Shown here one piece after another: positions 15,262-16,384 of a stretch of 16,384 bases of DNA (within the stretch, counting starts at the first letter, position 1; every line of letters begins with the position of its first letter). Origin of the DNA: Deltaproteobacteria bacterium (GTDB lineage Bacteria > Desulfobacterota > Desulfofervidia > Desulfofervidales > DG-60); assembly GCA_021163945.1 (NCBI GenBank), contig JAGGTC010000088.1, positions 1-16,384 on the forward strand. Reading direction: 5' to 3'. Under the pieces are notes generated by a model. That model ran no database searches. It was given only the letters and a program-made list of their open reading frames with translations, and was not told the origin of the DNA. The position numbers and the translations under genes were made by a program.

Positions 15262-16384
15262 CTCCCCCTCCTCCTAAAAGCATTTTTTTATATAAAAGGA
15301 TGGCCTCTCTTAGAAACCCCTCCTTAAGTAATCCAAAGGGAGAGGGTGTCTCCAATATGCGCCTTGGGATGGAAAGCCCTTCAAAGGAAAAGCCCTCCCT
15401 CATTTTAAAGAGGTATTTTTGCCTTAATATCTCCTCTCCTATTTTCATCAATTGATCCACATCAAAGTCAAACCCTGCTACCTTTAATGCCCGAGAGATG
15501 ACTTCATATGTATAGACCTTCCTTCCAAAAAAGCAAACGATAAGTGAGGATAGTATCTGTCTATAACATTCTTCCTTTAGTAGCCTTTCTGCAAAGAATC
15601 TTGGGTTTAACCCCTCTTTACCCAAGACCTCTCTGTCCAGGTTGTGCCCCCCTGAGTCAAGATGGCTGTGGCGGGCACCAGTCAGAAATGTCAGATGGCT
15701 CCCATAGCCTGTATGGTAGCCAGGCATCTCATTTTTTCCAAATGCAAGGGCAAACTCCCTTCCCCCATACACAGATGAGGAGAAGGCAACGCCCCTTGCC
15801 AGGGCATTATAAAAGTGGTTTTCTTGAGAGACAATGTGCCTTACCATGGCCATATAGGTTTGATAGTCACCCCATTTAGGGATCATTCCCAAGGTCTCTT
15901 TTTTGGTAATTAGATTATGCTCATATGCCTCAGTGGCCCATGCCAATATCACCCCAGTAGAGATGGCATCAAGCCCGAGTGCCTCTATTTCATTAAGCAA
16001 TTTTAATAGTCCATTTGGGTCATCAATGCCCAACATGCTCCCTAGGGCATAAAGGAGTTCATAATCATATGAGATAAAAGTGGTTTTATAAAAATAGGGC
16101 TCATCTTCATATGGCTCCCTTAAGGCCGCAAGGTGGATGCAGGCAATAGGGCAATGAATACAGGAGACCCTCCTGCCCAAAAAATTTTCTGCCAGATATT
16201 CTCCTGAGAGCCTTTCTACCCCTTTAAATGTAGAGGATTTAAGGTTACAAGTGGGGAGTGCCTTAATTTTATTGAGGATAGATATATTCAATGAGGTGCC
16301 TAAGTCATGGTATTTTTTTAAAGAAGGGGATGAAATGACCCTTTTAAATATCTCATCATATATATTTCTATAATTTTTTTTGTC
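15251..16384 (-). CDS. Aldehyde:ferredoxin oxidoreductase family protein, 5' partial
   Basis: C-terminal 377 residues of a tungsten-pterin aldehyde:ferredoxin oxidoreductase. The frame stays open to the window edge, so the TTG at 16291 is internal and the cofactor-binding N-terminal domain lies outside. Visible landmarks are YHDLGTS near the edge, then C-IH-C-PIA-C (CxxCxxxC, the first three 4Fe-4S ligands) and a fourth cysteine in LIVCFFGRK. The segment GARHSHLDSGGHNLD replaces the GADHL-type motif of classical AORs. The C-terminus stops soon after PRRILETPSPFG and lacks the YY..RGW..G.PT ending usual in the family. Likely role is oxidation of an aldehyde with reduction of ferredoxin, but the substrate cannot be told. 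The last codons encode four glycines that double as the ribosome site of the next gene. Confidence 0.87.
   Translation of the reverse strand, partial: DKKNYRNIYDEIFKRVISSPSLKKYHDLGTSLNISILNKIKALPTCNLKSSTFKGVERLSGEYLAENFLGRRVSCIHCPIACIHLAALREPYEDEPYFYKTTFISYDYELLYALGSMLGIDDPNGLLKLLNEIEALGLDAISTGVILAWATEAYEHNLITKKETLGMIPKWGDYQTYMAMVRHIVSQENHFYNALARGVAFSSSVYGGREFALAFGKNEMPGYHTGYGSHLTFLTGARHSHLDSGGHNLDREVLGKEGLNPRFFAERLLKEECYRQILSSLIVCFFGRKVYTYEVISRALKVAGFDFDVDQLMKIGEEILRQKYLFKMREGFSFEGLSIPRRILETPSPFGLLKEGFLREAILLYKKMLLGGGGDEV
15270..15275 (-). promoter_or_regulatory. Ribosome binding site of the small AOR-linked gene, inside AOR
   Basis: AGGAGG on the minus strand, eight bases before the ATG at 15261. 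It lies within the GGA/GGG glycine codons at the end of the AOR gene, so the same bases encode protein and recruit ribosomes for the next gene. Confidence 0.75.

Noticed and set aside
16289..16291. TTG at 16291 as the start of the AOR gene
   Set aside because: The frame is open upstream to the window edge and encodes the AOR-like YHDLGTS segment, so the gene is truncated by the window.

Overview
The window is an AT-rich bacterial chromosome segment, densely coded, with no stretch over 100 bases outside a gene or RNA except short promoter gaps. The host genes use AGG as the main arginine codon and often start inside the preceding gene. A TatT-type TRAP transporter and a tungsten-type aldehyde:ferredoxin oxidoreductase (AOR) point to an anaerobe. 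The gene order and style resemble Desulfobacterota (deltaproteobacterial sulfate-reducer relatives), but there is no rRNA or other decisive marker, so this is an inference only.

Layout. (a) About 1-3553, plus strand: a TRAP transporter operon in the order tatT (5' end outside the window), dctP, dctQ, dctM, with every junction overlapping. (b) 3542-4327, minus strand: a DUF1848 protein with a radical-SAM-like CxxxCxxC at its extreme C-terminus, converging on and overlapping dctM. (c) 4393-4901, plus strand: a stand-alone LigD-type 3'-phosphoesterase broken by a one-base frameshift exactly at an A AAG GGG slippery heptamer. (d) 4909-4993, minus strand: tRNA-Leu(GAG). (e) 5026-6243, minus strand: an orphan P-loop ATPase with foreign-looking codon use and its own near-consensus sigma-70 promoter. 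(f) 6302-16384, minus strand: a long co-directional cluster, read in transcription order as AOR (5' end outside the window), a small unknown protein, uvrC, miaB, a DUF151 bifunctional nuclease, a PHP-domain phosphoesterase, a radical SAM/DUF2344 fusion, rng and yraN.

How the genes fit together. The TRAP genes form a complete secondary importer with the extra lipoprotein-type T subunit; its binding protein lacks the usual carboxylate-binding arginine, so the ligand is probably not a simple organic acid. The large minus-strand cluster is mainly nucleic-acid housekeeping: excision repair (UvrC), tRNA thiomethylation (MiaB), rRNA processing (RNase G) and nuclease-like proteins (BFN, YraN). Gaps are zero to about 50 nt and many are overlaps, so most of it is probably cotranscribed. 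AOR and its small partner sit at the head of the cluster and are translationally coupled to each other.

The items most worth follow-up are the phosphoesterase frameshift at a canonical slippery site, the DUF1848 protein with a permuted radical-SAM motif, the apparently transferred ATPase with an inverted repeat over its promoter, and the AOR variant with a short C-terminus and coupled small protein. I saw no CRISPR array, insertion sequence, integrase, rRNA or replication origin.
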